Source: Pseudomonadota bacterium
GTDB lineage: Bacteria; Myxococcota_A; UBA796; GCA-2862545
NCBI GenBank assembly: GCA_005776945.1
Contig: SXOB01000090.1
Span: 1 to 64,000, forward strand
Reading direction: 5' to 3'
DNA: 64,000 bases
Positions 53,349-62,256 of the stretch are shown here, in pieces; the first letter of the stretch is position 1, and each line of letters opens with the position of its first letter. The translations under genes were made by a program, and so were the position numbers. The notes under the pieces were generated by a model, which was not told the origin of the DNA, did not search any database, and saw only the letters and a list, made by a program, of their open reading frames with translations.

Positions 53349-54766
53349 TGAACATCCCCCGACATCCAGGGCGCAGAACCTTGCTGCTGGGACCCCCGCT
53401 GCCCGTCTTCTGGTCGGGTGTCTCGTGTTTTCGCCCGCCGGAACGCACGAACGAAACAGGGGGCGATGGGCCGTCCATTGCTGAATGCGACGCACACGGT
53501 GACGGCGCCGCGCCAGATCCTCCCCTCACGCACGGCTATTTGCCCGCCATTTATTTGGATGCACATTGGCCCGGGATTCAGGGAGATCGCGTCGGCGGGC
53601 GCTACGGGACCAGCCTGACCGTGGTTCCCGACATCGACGGAGACGGCCTGGACGAGGTGGCCGCGGCCGAATGGGGGTCCGGATTCACCGAACACCAGCT
53701 GCATTTCCATACCGGCGCGCAACTCGTGGAGCGCGCTGCCAGCTCGGCCTCCCTGGCCAGCTTCGAAAGCTCGGACCCACCCCTCGCGGCCATGGACATC
53801 GACTTCGATGGCAGCCCGGAACTGCTCACGAGCGGCCGGGCCTTTCATTTCTTGGCAGGCCCCACGCCGACGGGGCCCCCGGTCGACGGATTGTCGGGGT
53901 GGTCCGATGACACCCAATTCGGTCTTGGCAACATCTGGGGAGGAGGCACCGTGACCCTCGTCACGCCCGACCTGGCGCTCGCCCTGTACGACCTGACGGC
54001 CTTCGCGGACCAGGGATGGAACGTTCAACCGCCCAAGACCCTCGGGCACGGCATCGATCTGGGGGTCACCGCCGTGACCGCCTACGACTTCACCAGCGAT
54101 GGCGTGGACGACGTAGCGCGCTGGGGAATCCTGACGACTCAACTGGAACCCAACGGGCCCTTCGAAGGCCTCAGGATGTTTGAGAGTCCCCTACCGAGAG
54201 AGGACTTCCACCTCGATGATTTCCGCCGCGCGGCGTGGACGACGTCCATCGAGGGCGCCACCGCGCTTGGCCTCTCCTCCGCCGGCGACACCACGGGCGA
54301 CGGAACAAACGACCTGCTCGTCCACTCGTTCCGTCCACCTCCCGGCGACGCACGCTACAACAGCGTCACGCGGCTCCTGACCGACCCCGCGACGGGCGAG
54401 CACAGCCTCGCCGATGCCCAGGGGATTTTCCGGGCCATCCACCACGAACCGGGGGAGGCGCACTACAGGACAAGGATCGTCGGCGATCTCTCCAACGACG
54501 GCTTCGCGGACATGGTCTTGCACGACGAAGCCGGCCTGGCCGGGAGCGTCGCCACCTACATCTATTTCGGTCCGGCTTGCGGCATCCTCGACCTCGCCGA
54601 ATCCGCGGACCTCGTCCTTCCCCAAACCGAGGGGATCTGCGACTTCGACTCTGGCCACTTCGACGCCGACGATTCCCGCGACCTCGTCCTCTCGTACTGC
54701 CTCAAAGACTGGGCGCTGGCGCCCAACGCAGGGCGCAACTACGTCATGTTCGGGGCGGATCTGTAG
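53348..54766 (+). CDS. FG-GAP-like repeat lipoprotein, tandem copy 2
   Basis: A 472-residue paralogue of the previous gene, aligned in its repeat plan (DIDGDGLDEVAA, DFTSDGVDDVAR, DTTGDGTNDLLV, DLSNDGFADMVL) and ending GRNYVMFGADL. Its signal differs: MNIPRHPGRRTLLLG leads to a lipobox at Cys27 (FWSGVSC), unusually long for this window and with an RR pair. The 3' end overlaps the convergent membrane protein gene by 23 bases. Confidence 0.8.
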   Translation: MNIPRHPGRRTLLLGPPLPVFWSGVSCFRPPERTNETGGDGPSIAECDAHGDGAAPDPPLTHGYLPAIYLDAHWPGIQGDRVGGRYGTSLTVVPDIDGDGLDEVAAAEWGSGFTEHQLHFHTGAQLVERAASSASLASFESSDPPLAAMDIDFDGSPELLTSGRAFHFLAGPTPTGPPVDGLSGWSDDTQFGLGNIWGGGTVTLVTPDLALALYDLTAFADQGWNVQPPKTLGHGIDLGVTAVTAYDFTSDGVDDVARWGILTTQLEPNGPFEGLRMFESPLPREDFHLDDFRRAAWTTSIEGATALGLSSAGDTTGDGTNDLLVHSFRPPPGDARYNSVTRLLTDPATGEHSLADAQGIFRAIHHEPGEAHYRTRIVGDLSNDGFADMVLHDEAGLAGSVATYIYFGPACGILDLAESADLVLPQTEGICDFDSGHFDADDSRDLVLSYCLKDWALAPNAGRNYVMFGADL

Positions 54767-55376
54767 GCCCCACCCACCCGGCCGCCAACATCGCCGCCGT
54801 CCATGGCTTCGACCAAAGGCGGCGCACGGCGCCGTCGCGGTTGACGACCTCACGCGAAGCGGCCCGAATTTCCGCTCCAATGGCGATGACGTCCGCGCGC
54901 AGAAACGCACCGCGACGCGACGCCTCGTCCCGCCGCTTACCTGGGACGGACAAGTCCGCCGACGCCTGATCCAGTGCGGCCGCCAGCCCACCCACGTCCG
55001 TGACCTCGACCGGGCGACCCAACTCGGCCAACAGCGCCACCCCACGCCCGGCCGCCACCTCGAGTCGTTGCTGCGCGACCACCTGCGCCCTCAAACGGGC
55101 CGACGCGTCCCGCCGCTCGGACCCCAGCGCATCCAGCACCCCCCATCCCCCCATCAAGACCAGCCCGACGGCGCCAACGCCGATCAAGCGACCGAGCACG
55201 AGCGCTTCGAACCGTCGCACCCACCTGCGCACGCCCGTCGGGTTCAGGTGTCGCCGCTGGGCCTCGTCCAAGGCCTCGTTACAGCGAGCCTCCTCCGCGG
55301 CCGCCTCGGACGCGCCAAGGTCCCCGGCCAAGCTGGAACGCCACATATCGACGTGACCGCTCTCCGCAGACGTCAT
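54744..55376 (-). CDS. Hypothetical single-pass membrane protein
   Basis: A 210-residue protein with one clear transmembrane helix at about 60-80 (LIGVGAVGLVLMGGWGVL), preceded by an Arg-rich stretch (RRWVRRFEALV), so the N-terminus is likely cytoplasmic. The C-terminal part is a long Ala/Arg/Glu helix probably forming a coiled coil (ASARLRAQVVAQQRLEVAAGRG). Its family is not recognised. Long plus-strand frames across the region look like shadows. Confidence 0.65.
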   Translation of the reverse strand: MTSAESGHVDMWRSSLAGDLGASEAAAEEARCNEALDEAQRRHLNPTGVRRWVRRFEALVLGRLIGVGAVGLVLMGGWGVLDALGSERRDASARLRAQVVAQQRLEVAAGRGVALLAELGRPVEVTDVGGLAAALDQASADLSVPGKRRDEASRRGAFLRADVIAIGAEIRAASREVVNRDGAVRRLWSKPWTAAMLAAGWVGPTDPPRT

Positions 55377-55455
55377 GGATGCCCCCTCTGGGCAAGGTAG
55401 ACGGCCGATCCGCTAAGGGAAAGGCCACGTTAGTTGGCTGCGAGAGGGCGTTGCC

Positions 55456-56070
55456 ATGTGGCGTTTTTTGGCCTGCGGACCGGACCTGTTGACCGGGACG
55501 GACACGAATACGGGTCCCGGACCGACGGCGGGGGAGACTTGGTCGATCACGGCTACCATCGAAGATGTGCCCATCTCCGTCACCAGCCCGTTCGGCGGTG
55601 AAAAGGCCACCGTCTCCCAGCTCACGTCGGCGTGGGAGGACAAGTACGTGGAGGCCCAGAGCTTCGGTATCGGCATCGAGCCCGTGCTCCCCCGCTTCGA
55701 GATCCAAGTCATCGTCCACCTCGACGACCTGCCCGACGACACCGTTCGATTCCACATCCTCGACGTCGGCACCAGCCCCTACGGCACCCTGATCCAGAAC
55801 GGCAACGACGACGACAACGAGATCCCCGGCGCCAACGTCAAATACTGGGATGCCACGGGCGAGGAATGGACCTGCAGCAAGTCGTCCGGCGACCAGTCCG
55901 GCGCGTGGTTCGAGGTCACGAGCCATGAGGACTACGACGGCGAACCCCTCGCCGACGGCACCCAACCCCGCGCCATCACGCGGGGCGTCTTCAACTGCAC
56001 GCTGTACGCGGGCTCGGCTGCCATGGACCTCGAAGACGGCACCTTCTCGACGTTGACGACCACGTGGTGA
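55456..56070 (+). CDS. Hypothetical lipoprotein with a seven-residue signal
   Basis: A 204-residue protein with lipobox in MWRFLAC (Cys7), one of the shortest signals in the window. An in-frame TAA 42 bases upstream with no start between fixes the ATG. After a Thr/Gly linker the body is a beta-rich domain (SITATIEDVPISVTS, FEIQVIVHLDDLPDDTV) with Cys in WTCSKSS and FNCTLY. The function is unknown. The stop overlaps the next gene as GTGA. Confidence 0.72.
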   Translation: MWRFLACGPDLLTGTDTNTGPGPTAGETWSITATIEDVPISVTSPFGGEKATVSQLTSAWEDKYVEAQSFGIGIEPVLPRFEIQVIVHLDDLPDDTVRFHILDVGTSPYGTLIQNGNDDDNEIPGANVKYWDATGEEWTCSKSSGDQSGAWFEVTSHEDYDGEPLADGTQPRAITRGVFNCTLYAGSAAMDLEDGTFSTLTTTW

Positions 56071-57815
56071 TCTCGGTCCTGGCCGCGACGGCCGCTCACG
56101 CTGACCCGTTCTTCCTCGAGGTGACGGACCTGCTCGGCGACCAGCCCTGCAATCCCGAGGGTTGCTACAGCCACTACGCCCAAATGGCCGACCTCGACAG
56201 CGACGGGGACCTGGATTTCCTCTACGCGAGTGGCGGCGAGTACTTCGTCCCCGGCAAGGCCGAGCCCTTGTTGATCTACCTCACGGAGCCAGGTCCCACA
56301 TTCGCGGAAGTCAGCGACACGGCGCTGTCGGGCCACATGGGACGCCACCGCCAGGTCGCCATCGGGGACATCGACAGCGACGGCGACCTCGACCTCATCG
56401 CGCCCGACTCCTACGGCGACGACCCCGACAACGTCTTCATCAACGACGGGACCGCGACGTTCATCGATGAAGGCCCCACCCGGCTGGCGGCATCGAGTCG
56501 CGCTGGGGCGGCTCGCCTGGGCGACATGGACGGCGACGGCGACCTGGACCTCGTCCTCTCGGACTGGGGCGACCTCCCGCCGGGTTCGGGCGGTACCGCA
56601 GAGATCTGGACGAACGACGGCACCGGGCACTTCACCGAACTGGTGGCCGCCGTGCCCCAGGACACATCGTTCATCGGCACCGGCCCGGTCGACATCGACC
56701 TGGCCGATGTGGATGGCGACTGGGACCTCGACATCCTCCTCGCCAGCCAGAACGGCGACAGCCTCCTGTTCCTCAACGACGGTACCGGCCTTTTCACCAA
56801 CGTGGACGCCAACCTGCCGCCGCAACCGGGACCGTACACCGCCGGTCCCGACGTATGCGACGTCGATGGAGACGGCGACCTCGACCTGTGGCTCGACAAC
56901 GGCGCGCCCCAACTCCAAGAGCAGCTGCTGACGAACAACGGTTTCGGCGTGTTCACGGACGTCACCGCCATCCAGGTCGATGGCGCACCCGGCGCCGACG
57001 ACAACGAGGTGCAGTGCGTCGACTTGGACGACGACGGCGATTTTGACGCGATCGTCGCTGCCGTTGCCACCGAAGAACGGTTGATGTGGAATGTGGGCGT
57101 TGGCAACATGGTGCAGGCCGCGCAAGCCTTTGCGGTCGGCACCGACACCACGCTTGGACTCGATCTCGGCGACCTCGACGGCGACGGTCGCCTCGATGTC
57201 GTGACCGCCCAGGGCGAAAGCGGCGACTACCGCAACCGCCTCTACTTGGGCACGATCACGCAGGTCCAAGACACGCTTCCGCCCGTCATCCGGGCCACGG
57301 AGTCGATGGCCGACGGCCTCGTGGGCGCGCGATCCGTCCGCTTCGCCGTCTCCGATCGCGTGACCTCGGACACCGGCCCGCGCCTTACCCGTGCATGGCT
57401 GACGTGGACGGACGGCGTGATCACGGAGGAAGTCGACGCCCACTTCATCGGCGGCGACTTGTTCCGGGCCACCTTCATCCCGACTCCCGAAGCCACGATT
57501 ACCTGGTTTGTCTGTGCCACGGACCCTTCGGATCTGACGGCGTGTGGGCCCGACGCAGTCGCCGTGGTGGGGGCCGATCCCCCCCCGCCACCGCCGCCAA
57601 CGACGACGCCACCCCCGACCACGGGCCCGACGACCCCACCAACCACGACGCCGCCAACGACGACGACGACGCCAACCGGCACGCCCCCCCCCGTCGACAC
57701 CGGGGAGGCGCCACCCGTCGACGATGACCCCGACGGCTGCGGGTGCCAGGCCTCCCCAGGCCCCTCCCTTGCCGCCCTCATGGCCCTCGTCGCGCTGCGC
57801 CGTCGTCGGAAGTGA
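56067..57815 (+). CDS. VCBS/FG-GAP surface protein with Thr/Pro stalk and MYXO-CTERM-like tail
   Basis: A 582-residue exported protein. A short signal (ISVLAATAAHA) is followed by seven or more VCBS/FG-GAP units (DLDSDGDLDFLY, DIDSDGDLDLIA, DMDGDGDLDLVL, DVDGDWDLDILL, DVDGDGDLDLWL, DLDGDGRLDVVT) and a beta-sandwich (about 400-500). Then come a Pro/Thr stalk, GCGCQAS, a hydrophobic stretch of about 11 residues and RRRRK. The tail fits the MYXO-CTERM pattern, so anchoring by a myxosortase is expected. GTG 56067 overlaps the previous stop by four bases. Confidence 0.86.
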   Translation: MISVLAATAAHADPFFLEVTDLLGDQPCNPEGCYSHYAQMADLDSDGDLDFLYASGGEYFVPGKAEPLLIYLTEPGPTFAEVSDTALSGHMGRHRQVAIGDIDSDGDLDLIAPDSYGDDPDNVFINDGTATFIDEGPTRLAASSRAGAARLGDMDGDGDLDLVLSDWGDLPPGSGGTAEIWTNDGTGHFTELVAAVPQDTSFIGTGPVDIDLADVDGDWDLDILLASQNGDSLLFLNDGTGLFTNVDANLPPQPGPYTAGPDVCDVDGDGDLDLWLDNGAPQLQEQLLTNNGFGVFTDVTAIQVDGAPGADDNEVQCVDLDDDGDFDAIVAAVATEERLMWNVGVGNMVQAAQAFAVGTDTTLGLDLGDLDGDGRLDVVTAQGESGDYRNRLYLGTITQVQDTLPPVIRATESMADGLVGARSVRFAVSDRVTSDTGPRLTRAWLTWTDGVITEEVDAHFIGGDLFRATFIPTPEATITWFVCATDPSDLTACGPDAVAVVGADPPPPPPPTTTPPPTTGPTTPPTTTPPTTTTTPTGTPPPVDTGEAPPVDDDPDGCGCQASPGPSLAALMALVALRRRRK

Positions 57816-58762
57816 ACGACAGCTGGGTCGTCCAAACACCGCTCAGGCTGGATCGGTCGGTCGCGGAACGCGTCGGCAGCCGCCAACGCGCCCGCGATGT
57901 CCTTCAAAGCGGCAAAGTCTGGGTCGACGGTGCCCCCGTCGGTCTGGAGGCCGCCGGCATCATCGTTCCTGTCGGGGCCGTCGTCGATCTCCGGTGGAAC
58001 ACGCCAGGCACCGGACGGACTCGGACCAAAGGGCGCGTGGACCTACAAGAACATGGCGTCGAGGTGATCTACGAAGATCCCGACCTCGTCGTCTTCAACA
58101 AGCCCACGGGCCTGCTGACCGACACCGCCAGCGAAGCCCAGCGCAAGGCCGAGCGCAGCCTTGTGGCCCTTGCCCGCCCCTACCTCACCTCCGCGGACAC
58201 CGCGGCTGCCCATCGACTGGACCGCGACACGACCGGCGCAGTGGTCATCGCCCGTACGCCCGCCGCCTTCGAAGGCCTGCGCGCTCAGTTTCACGCCCGC
58301 TCGCCCGTTCGGATCTACCGCGCGCTCATCCACGGTGACGTCGGTCCCGGCGGCCGATTCGACGACCCCATGTTGTGGGACCGCAAGCTGCTCATCCAGC
58401 GCGCACCCCGCCAGGGCGAACGCGGCGAGGTCGCGTCGGCCCGCTGGACCCGCATCGGCAGCAGCCGGGGTGTCAGCCTCGTCGAGGTTCAGCTCGAGAC
58501 CGGCAAGCGCAACCAAATCCGGCTTCACTGGGCGCTCGTCGGGCGGCCCCTCGTGGGGGAGCGGCTCTACCTGCCCCCCGGATGGCGGGCGCGACCACCC
58601 CAGGCACCTCGCCAGATGCTCCACGCAGCTCACCTGGGCTTTCTCCACCCTCGGACGCAGGCGCCGCTCGCCTTCGACGTGCCCCCTCCCCCCGATTTCC
58701 GCGCGGTCCTCGGCACCGTCGGCCTGCCGTGGCCGCCTTGCCGTCCCTCCGCGCCCGGGTGA
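57812..58762 (+). CDS. RluA family pseudouridine synthase
   Basis: A 316-residue enzyme that isomerises uridine in rRNA or tRNA. An S4-like RNA-binding N-domain (RQRARDVLQSGKVWVDGAPV) precedes the catalytic domain with AAHRLDRDTTGAVV; the catalytic Asp is residue 137. Later motifs are EVQLETGKRNQIRLHWALVG and PRQMLHAAHLGF. GTG 57812 overlaps the previous stop (GTGA); reading from 57743 only adds a shadow of that gene. The exact target base cannot be assigned. Confidence 0.9.
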   Translation: MNDSWVVQTPLRLDRSVAERVGSRQRARDVLQSGKVWVDGAPVGLEAAGIIVPVGAVVDLRWNTPGTGRTRTKGRVDLQEHGVEVIYEDPDLVVFNKPTGLLTDTASEAQRKAERSLVALARPYLTSADTAAAHRLDRDTTGAVVIARTPAAFEGLRAQFHARSPVRIYRALIHGDVGPGGRFDDPMLWDRKLLIQRAPRQGERGEVASARWTRIGSSRGVSLVEVQLETGKRNQIRLHWALVGRPLVGERLYLPPGWRARPPQAPRQMLHAAHLGFLHPRTQAPLAFDVPPPPDFRAVLGTVGLPWPPCRPSAPG

Positions 58763-58771
58763 CGCGCGACC

Positions 58772-59677
58772 ATGGGTGCACACGCCCACGATCACGCCCA
58801 CGGCGGGCACCATCACCACCACCCGGCGCCAGGGGCCGGCGGCGCACTGACCTGGGTGCTCGTCGCGAACCTCGGGTTCTTCTTTGTCGAGGCCTCGATC
58901 GGCCTGTGGACGGGTTCGCTGGCGCTGCTATCGGACGCCGGCCACGCACTTGGCGACGTCGGAGCGTTGTCGATCGCCGTGATCGCCGACCGCCTCGCGA
59001 GGCGACCGCCGTCCGCCCGCTGGAGCTTCGGCCTCGTCCGTATGCGGGTCCTCGGCGCCTTCGTCAACGGCATGGCGCTCGCCGCCATCGCGGGCTCGAT
59101 CCTCACCGAGGCCGTGCACCGCATGGCCCAACCGGCGGCTCCGCCGCCATGGAATGCCGTCGCCATCGTTGGCGCCATCGGCCTCGCGCTGAACCTCGGG
59201 AGCGCGGCCATGCTCGCCCGTGGGGACCGCGGCGACGTCAACCTTCGCGCCGCCCTGGCCCACGTCCTCGTCGACGCGCTCGGCTCCGTCGCAGCGGTGG
59301 TCGCGGCCATCCTGATCTGGGCCGGACACGGCTGGGCGGACGTGGCCGTGGGCGCCGTGATGGCCGCCCTCGTCCTACGGACGGCCTGGGTGCTCATGCG
59401 CGACACTGCGACCATCCTGCTCGAGTCCGCCCCAGCTGGCATCGACCCCGTCCACGTCGGACAGGCGCTCGCCGCCGTTCCCGGTGTAGAGGACGTCCAC
59501 GACCTTCATGTGTGGTCCCTCGACGGCCGGCATGCGCTGGTCTCCGCCCACCTCCGAACCGAGCCGGATGCCGCGCCCGACGCGGTCCAGCGCGAAGCCC
59601 ATCGACTCCTCGAAGAGGTATTCCACGTGCATCACCGCACGCTGCAAGTGGAAATCACGTGCCGGGGCGGCTGCTGA
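58772..59677 (+). CDS. Cation diffusion facilitator (CzcD/ZitB-like) transporter
   Basis: A 301-residue inner-membrane metal/H+ antiporter exporting Zn2+ or similar ions. The His-rich N-terminus (HAHDHAHGGHHHHH) precedes six helices with the transport sites SDAGHALGD (helix 2) and HVLVDALGS (helix 5). A cytoplasmic C-terminal domain with DVHDLHVWSLDGRH follows and ends CRGGC. It lies nine bases after the pseudouridine synthase. The gene is convergent with the next by 23 overlapping bases. Confidence 0.92.
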   Translation: MGAHAHDHAHGGHHHHHPAPGAGGALTWVLVANLGFFFVEASIGLWTGSLALLSDAGHALGDVGALSIAVIADRLARRPPSARWSFGLVRMRVLGAFVNGMALAAIAGSILTEAVHRMAQPAAPPPWNAVAIVGAIGLALNLGSAAMLARGDRGDVNLRAALAHVLVDALGSVAAVVAAILIWAGHGWADVAVGAVMAALVLRTAWVLMRDTATILLESAPAGIDPVHVGQALAAVPGVEDVHDLHVWSLDGRHALVSAHLRTEPDAAPDAVQREAHRLLEEVFHVHHRTLQVEITCRGGC

Positions 59678-60509
59678 ACGCTCCGAGGTCGATGCGCAGC
59701 AGCGCGAGGTGGGCGGGGTCGGCGGCGTCGCCGATGCCGCTGTCCTCGATGCGTTCGTAGGCCAGACCGAACTTTGCCCAACCCGTTGGTCCCGCCGTCC
59801 GAAATCCAGCCTCCAGCCTCGGCAGCGGGACGACGCGCACGTCCCCCCAAGTGGACCCCGCCGTCCACAGCTCGCCGGAACCGGTGCCGACCGCCATGAG
59901 TCCGAGGCCCGTTCCCGCAACGAAGGACCACGAACCCCGAACGGGAACCTCGATCGTCCCCGAACCGGCGACCTGACCACGCGGCTGCCAGGCGTCGTCC
60001 CGGTTCTGGCCGATGACCGTGCCCTGGACGACGCCCATCGCGCTCCAACGCGTGGCGCCGCCGCCCTCACGTCGGACGCCAAGTTCGGGCCCCGAGCGGA
60101 TGAGGATGCGACCCGCGACGTCATCCGTCCCGTGACTGCATTGGTGCCGCCAGGAGAGCCAGCCGACGGACGACTCCGACCACCGATAGGCCGCTCCGAG
60201 GTGCGCGTCGTAGAACAGCCGGACGAGGCGGAAGGAGATGTCGTTGTCGTCGTCGGCCACCGTCTCCACAGCGAGGCCCCCCGTCCACGCGCCGCGGCCG
60301 AATCGCGCCAACCCGACGTCGTGCCGCAAAGCTCCGTGCCACACGTGGGGAGCCCCGGTGTCCACCGGGTAAACGCCCAAGGAGACCTCCGACGACGTGG
60401 CCGGCAGCCCCCTCGGTGTACCCTCCTCAGTAGCGAGCATCTGAATGACGGGCTCCGCGCTCAACGGTACGTCTTGGCCTGCCCATGCCGCGCTCAGCAT
60501 CCACCACAT
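59655..60509 (-). CDS. Hypothetical exported beta-barrel-like protein
   Basis: A 284-residue protein with the short signal MWWMLSAAWA and a beta-rich body of alternating strands (SFRLVRLFYDAHLGAAYRW, GTIEVPVRGSWSFVAGTGL). It looks like a small outer-membrane barrel, although it does not end in an aromatic residue. ATG 60509 was chosen because it gives the signal; the frame continues to 60878 without one and across the divergent gene. The family is not recognised. Confidence 0.65.
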   Translation of the reverse strand: MWWMLSAAWAGQDVPLSAEPVIQMLATEEGTPRGLPATSSEVSLGVYPVDTGAPHVWHGALRHDVGLARFGRGAWTGGLAVETVADDDNDISFRLVRLFYDAHLGAAYRWSESSVGWLSWRHQCSHGTDDVAGRILIRSGPELGVRREGGGATRWSAMGVVQGTVIGQNRDDAWQPRGQVAGSGTIEVPVRGSWSFVAGTGLGLMAVGTGSGELWTAGSTWGDVRVVPLPRLEAGFRTAGPTGWAKFGLAYERIEDSGIGDAADPAHLALLRIDLGAFSSRPGT

Positions 60510-60555
60510 TCGGCCCCCACACGGACAAAGCCGGGCTAGCTCTGCAGCAGGGGAG

Positions 60556-62256
60556 ATGATGCGCCCATCGCTGGCAATGCTGACCGCGGCGGCCATCGCG
60601 TGTAGCCCCCGGGAAACGTCGCCCGGCACCGCGATGACGGGCCCGACGGACGTAACCACGGACGAAACGCCGCCTCCCCCCCCTCCACCGACCACCCCCG
60701 CCACCGTCACGATTCCCGGCGAAGTGGTGTGCACCGACCCCTCGGCCCGAGACGGGGGAACTTGGTTTACGCGGCTGGATTGGCCTGGGACCTTGCCGGG
60801 CGACCTCTGGATCTGGGGTTCCGGCGTCTGGACCTTCGACATGGACGGCGATGGAGACGACGACGTCGTCGGCGCCACCGAGACCGGCCTCCTCGCTTGG
60901 ACGAACGAAGGCGGGACGCTGGTGCTGGACGAGGCCCGCTTTGCCGCCTTCGAGCTCAGCTACGCCATCGGTGGTTCGTCGGCCGACTACGACGGCGATG
61001 GCGACATCGACCTCCTCGTCGGCCGATTCGAACGGCCCATGATGTTGCTCGCCAACGACGGCGTCGGCCAATTCACCGACGTCACGGCGACGGCCATCCC
61101 CAACGCCGACCGCGTCTACGACCCCGCCACCGGAGCCACGCTGAATCCAAGCGGGTCGACCCGCACCACGACCTCGTCGTGGGGCGACATGGACGGCGAC
61201 GGCGACCTTGACCTCTACGTTGGCAACTATGGATTCGTCGACGAAAGCGGGACCGTCGAAACGGCGGATTTCCTGCCCGCTGACCCCAATTTCCTCCTCG
61301 TGAATCGGGGCGACGGCACCTTCGAGGATCAATCCGACCGACTTCCCGTCGCCATGCACGACGGCTACGACTACGCGGGCGGCTTTTTCGATCTCGACGA
61401 CGACGCCGACCTCGACCTCATGTCGGTCAACGACTTCGGCGTGGCCTACCCCAACGTCGTACTTTCCAACGACGGAGGGGCCTTCACCCGCAATACCGAC
61501 GCACTGGGGCTGGATGGCCTGATCGTGACCGGCATGGGCCTTGCGATCACCGACTTCAACGGCGACGGACTGCCGGACTTTGCAATGTCCGAATGGAACA
61601 AATTCAAGCTGCTGGCGAGCCAGGGCGCTCTTTGGGTGGACACCGCGGACAGCGTCGGCCTTTCGCCCAATGGAGGCGTGGGTCAGAAGGTGGCTTGGGG
61701 ACTCCAATTCACGGATGTCGACAACGACGGCGACGACGACCTACCGGTCGCCTTCGGTTTCATCGCCAACGACAATCCCCTGTGGACGAATCCGCTCGTC
61801 GAGCACGACGCGCTGTACATCGCCACCACCGGCCACCTCGACGACGTGGCGGCGACGCACGACTTCGACGATGGCGGCGTGGTTCGCGGATTCGGCCTGG
61901 CCGACTTCAACGCCGACGGCTTCGTCGACGTCTTCAAGCGGGACCTCCTCGGACCCAGCTACGCCTACCTTTCGAACTGCGACACATCGGCGTGGCTCGA
62001 CGTCGACCTCCGGCAACCGGGCACGCCCAACGTGTACGCCATCGGAGCACGAATCCAAGTCGTCGCCGACACCGAGGTTCAGACCCACTGGGTGACGGCC
62101 GGGGGTCTCAATTTCGCCTCGAACAGCCCGACACGGCAACACTTCGGCCTCGGCGACGCCGCGGTGGTCGACATCGTCGTACGTTGGCCTGACGGAGCCC
62201 AATCGACCGTGCCCGACGTCCCCACCCGTCGGGTGGTTCGGATCGACCGCCCGTGA
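60556..62256 (+). CDS. FG-GAP/VCBS repeat lipoprotein with ASPIC/UnbV C-terminus
   Basis: A 566-residue lipoprotein (MMRPSLAMLTAAAIAC, Cys16) with a Thr/Pro linker, FG-GAP units (DMDGDGDDDVVG, DYDGDGDIDLLV, DMDGDGDLDLYV, DLDDDADLDLMS, DFNGDGLPDFAM, DVDNDGDDDLPV) and an ASPIC/UnbV end (VYAIGARIQVVADTEV, VVRWPDGAQST). It is the close paralogue of the gene at 28035. GGGGAG abuts the first ATG, so ATG 60559 is also possible. It is translationally coupled (GTGA) to a single-haem cassette gene, tying the FG-GAP and haem families together. Confidence 0.86.
   Translation: MMRPSLAMLTAAAIACSPRETSPGTAMTGPTDVTTDETPPPPPPPTTPATVTIPGEVVCTDPSARDGGTWFTRLDWPGTLPGDLWIWGSGVWTFDMDGDGDDDVVGATETGLLAWTNEGGTLVLDEARFAAFELSYAIGGSSADYDGDGDIDLLVGRFERPMMLLANDGVGQFTDVTATAIPNADRVYDPATGATLNPSGSTRTTTSSWGDMDGDGDLDLYVGNYGFVDESGTVETADFLPADPNFLLVNRGDGTFEDQSDRLPVAMHDGYDYAGGFFDLDDDADLDLMSVNDFGVAYPNVVLSNDGGAFTRNTDALGLDGLIVTGMGLAITDFNGDGLPDFAMSEWNKFKLLASQGALWVDTADSVGLSPNGGVGQKVAWGLQFTDVDNDGDDDLPVAFGFIANDNPLWTNPLVEHDALYIATTGHLDDVAATHDFDDGGVVRGFGLADFNADGFVDVFKRDLLGPSYAYLSNCDTSAWLDVDLRQPGTPNVYAIGARIQVVADTEVQTHWVTAGGLNFASNSPTRQHFGLGDAAVVDIVVRWPDGAQSTVPDVPTRRVVRIDRP

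Noticed and set aside
55932-57839. Long minus-strand open frame of 635 codons over the VCBS gene
   Set aside because: Arg/Trp-rich low-complexity shadow of the VCBS repeats on the plus strand.
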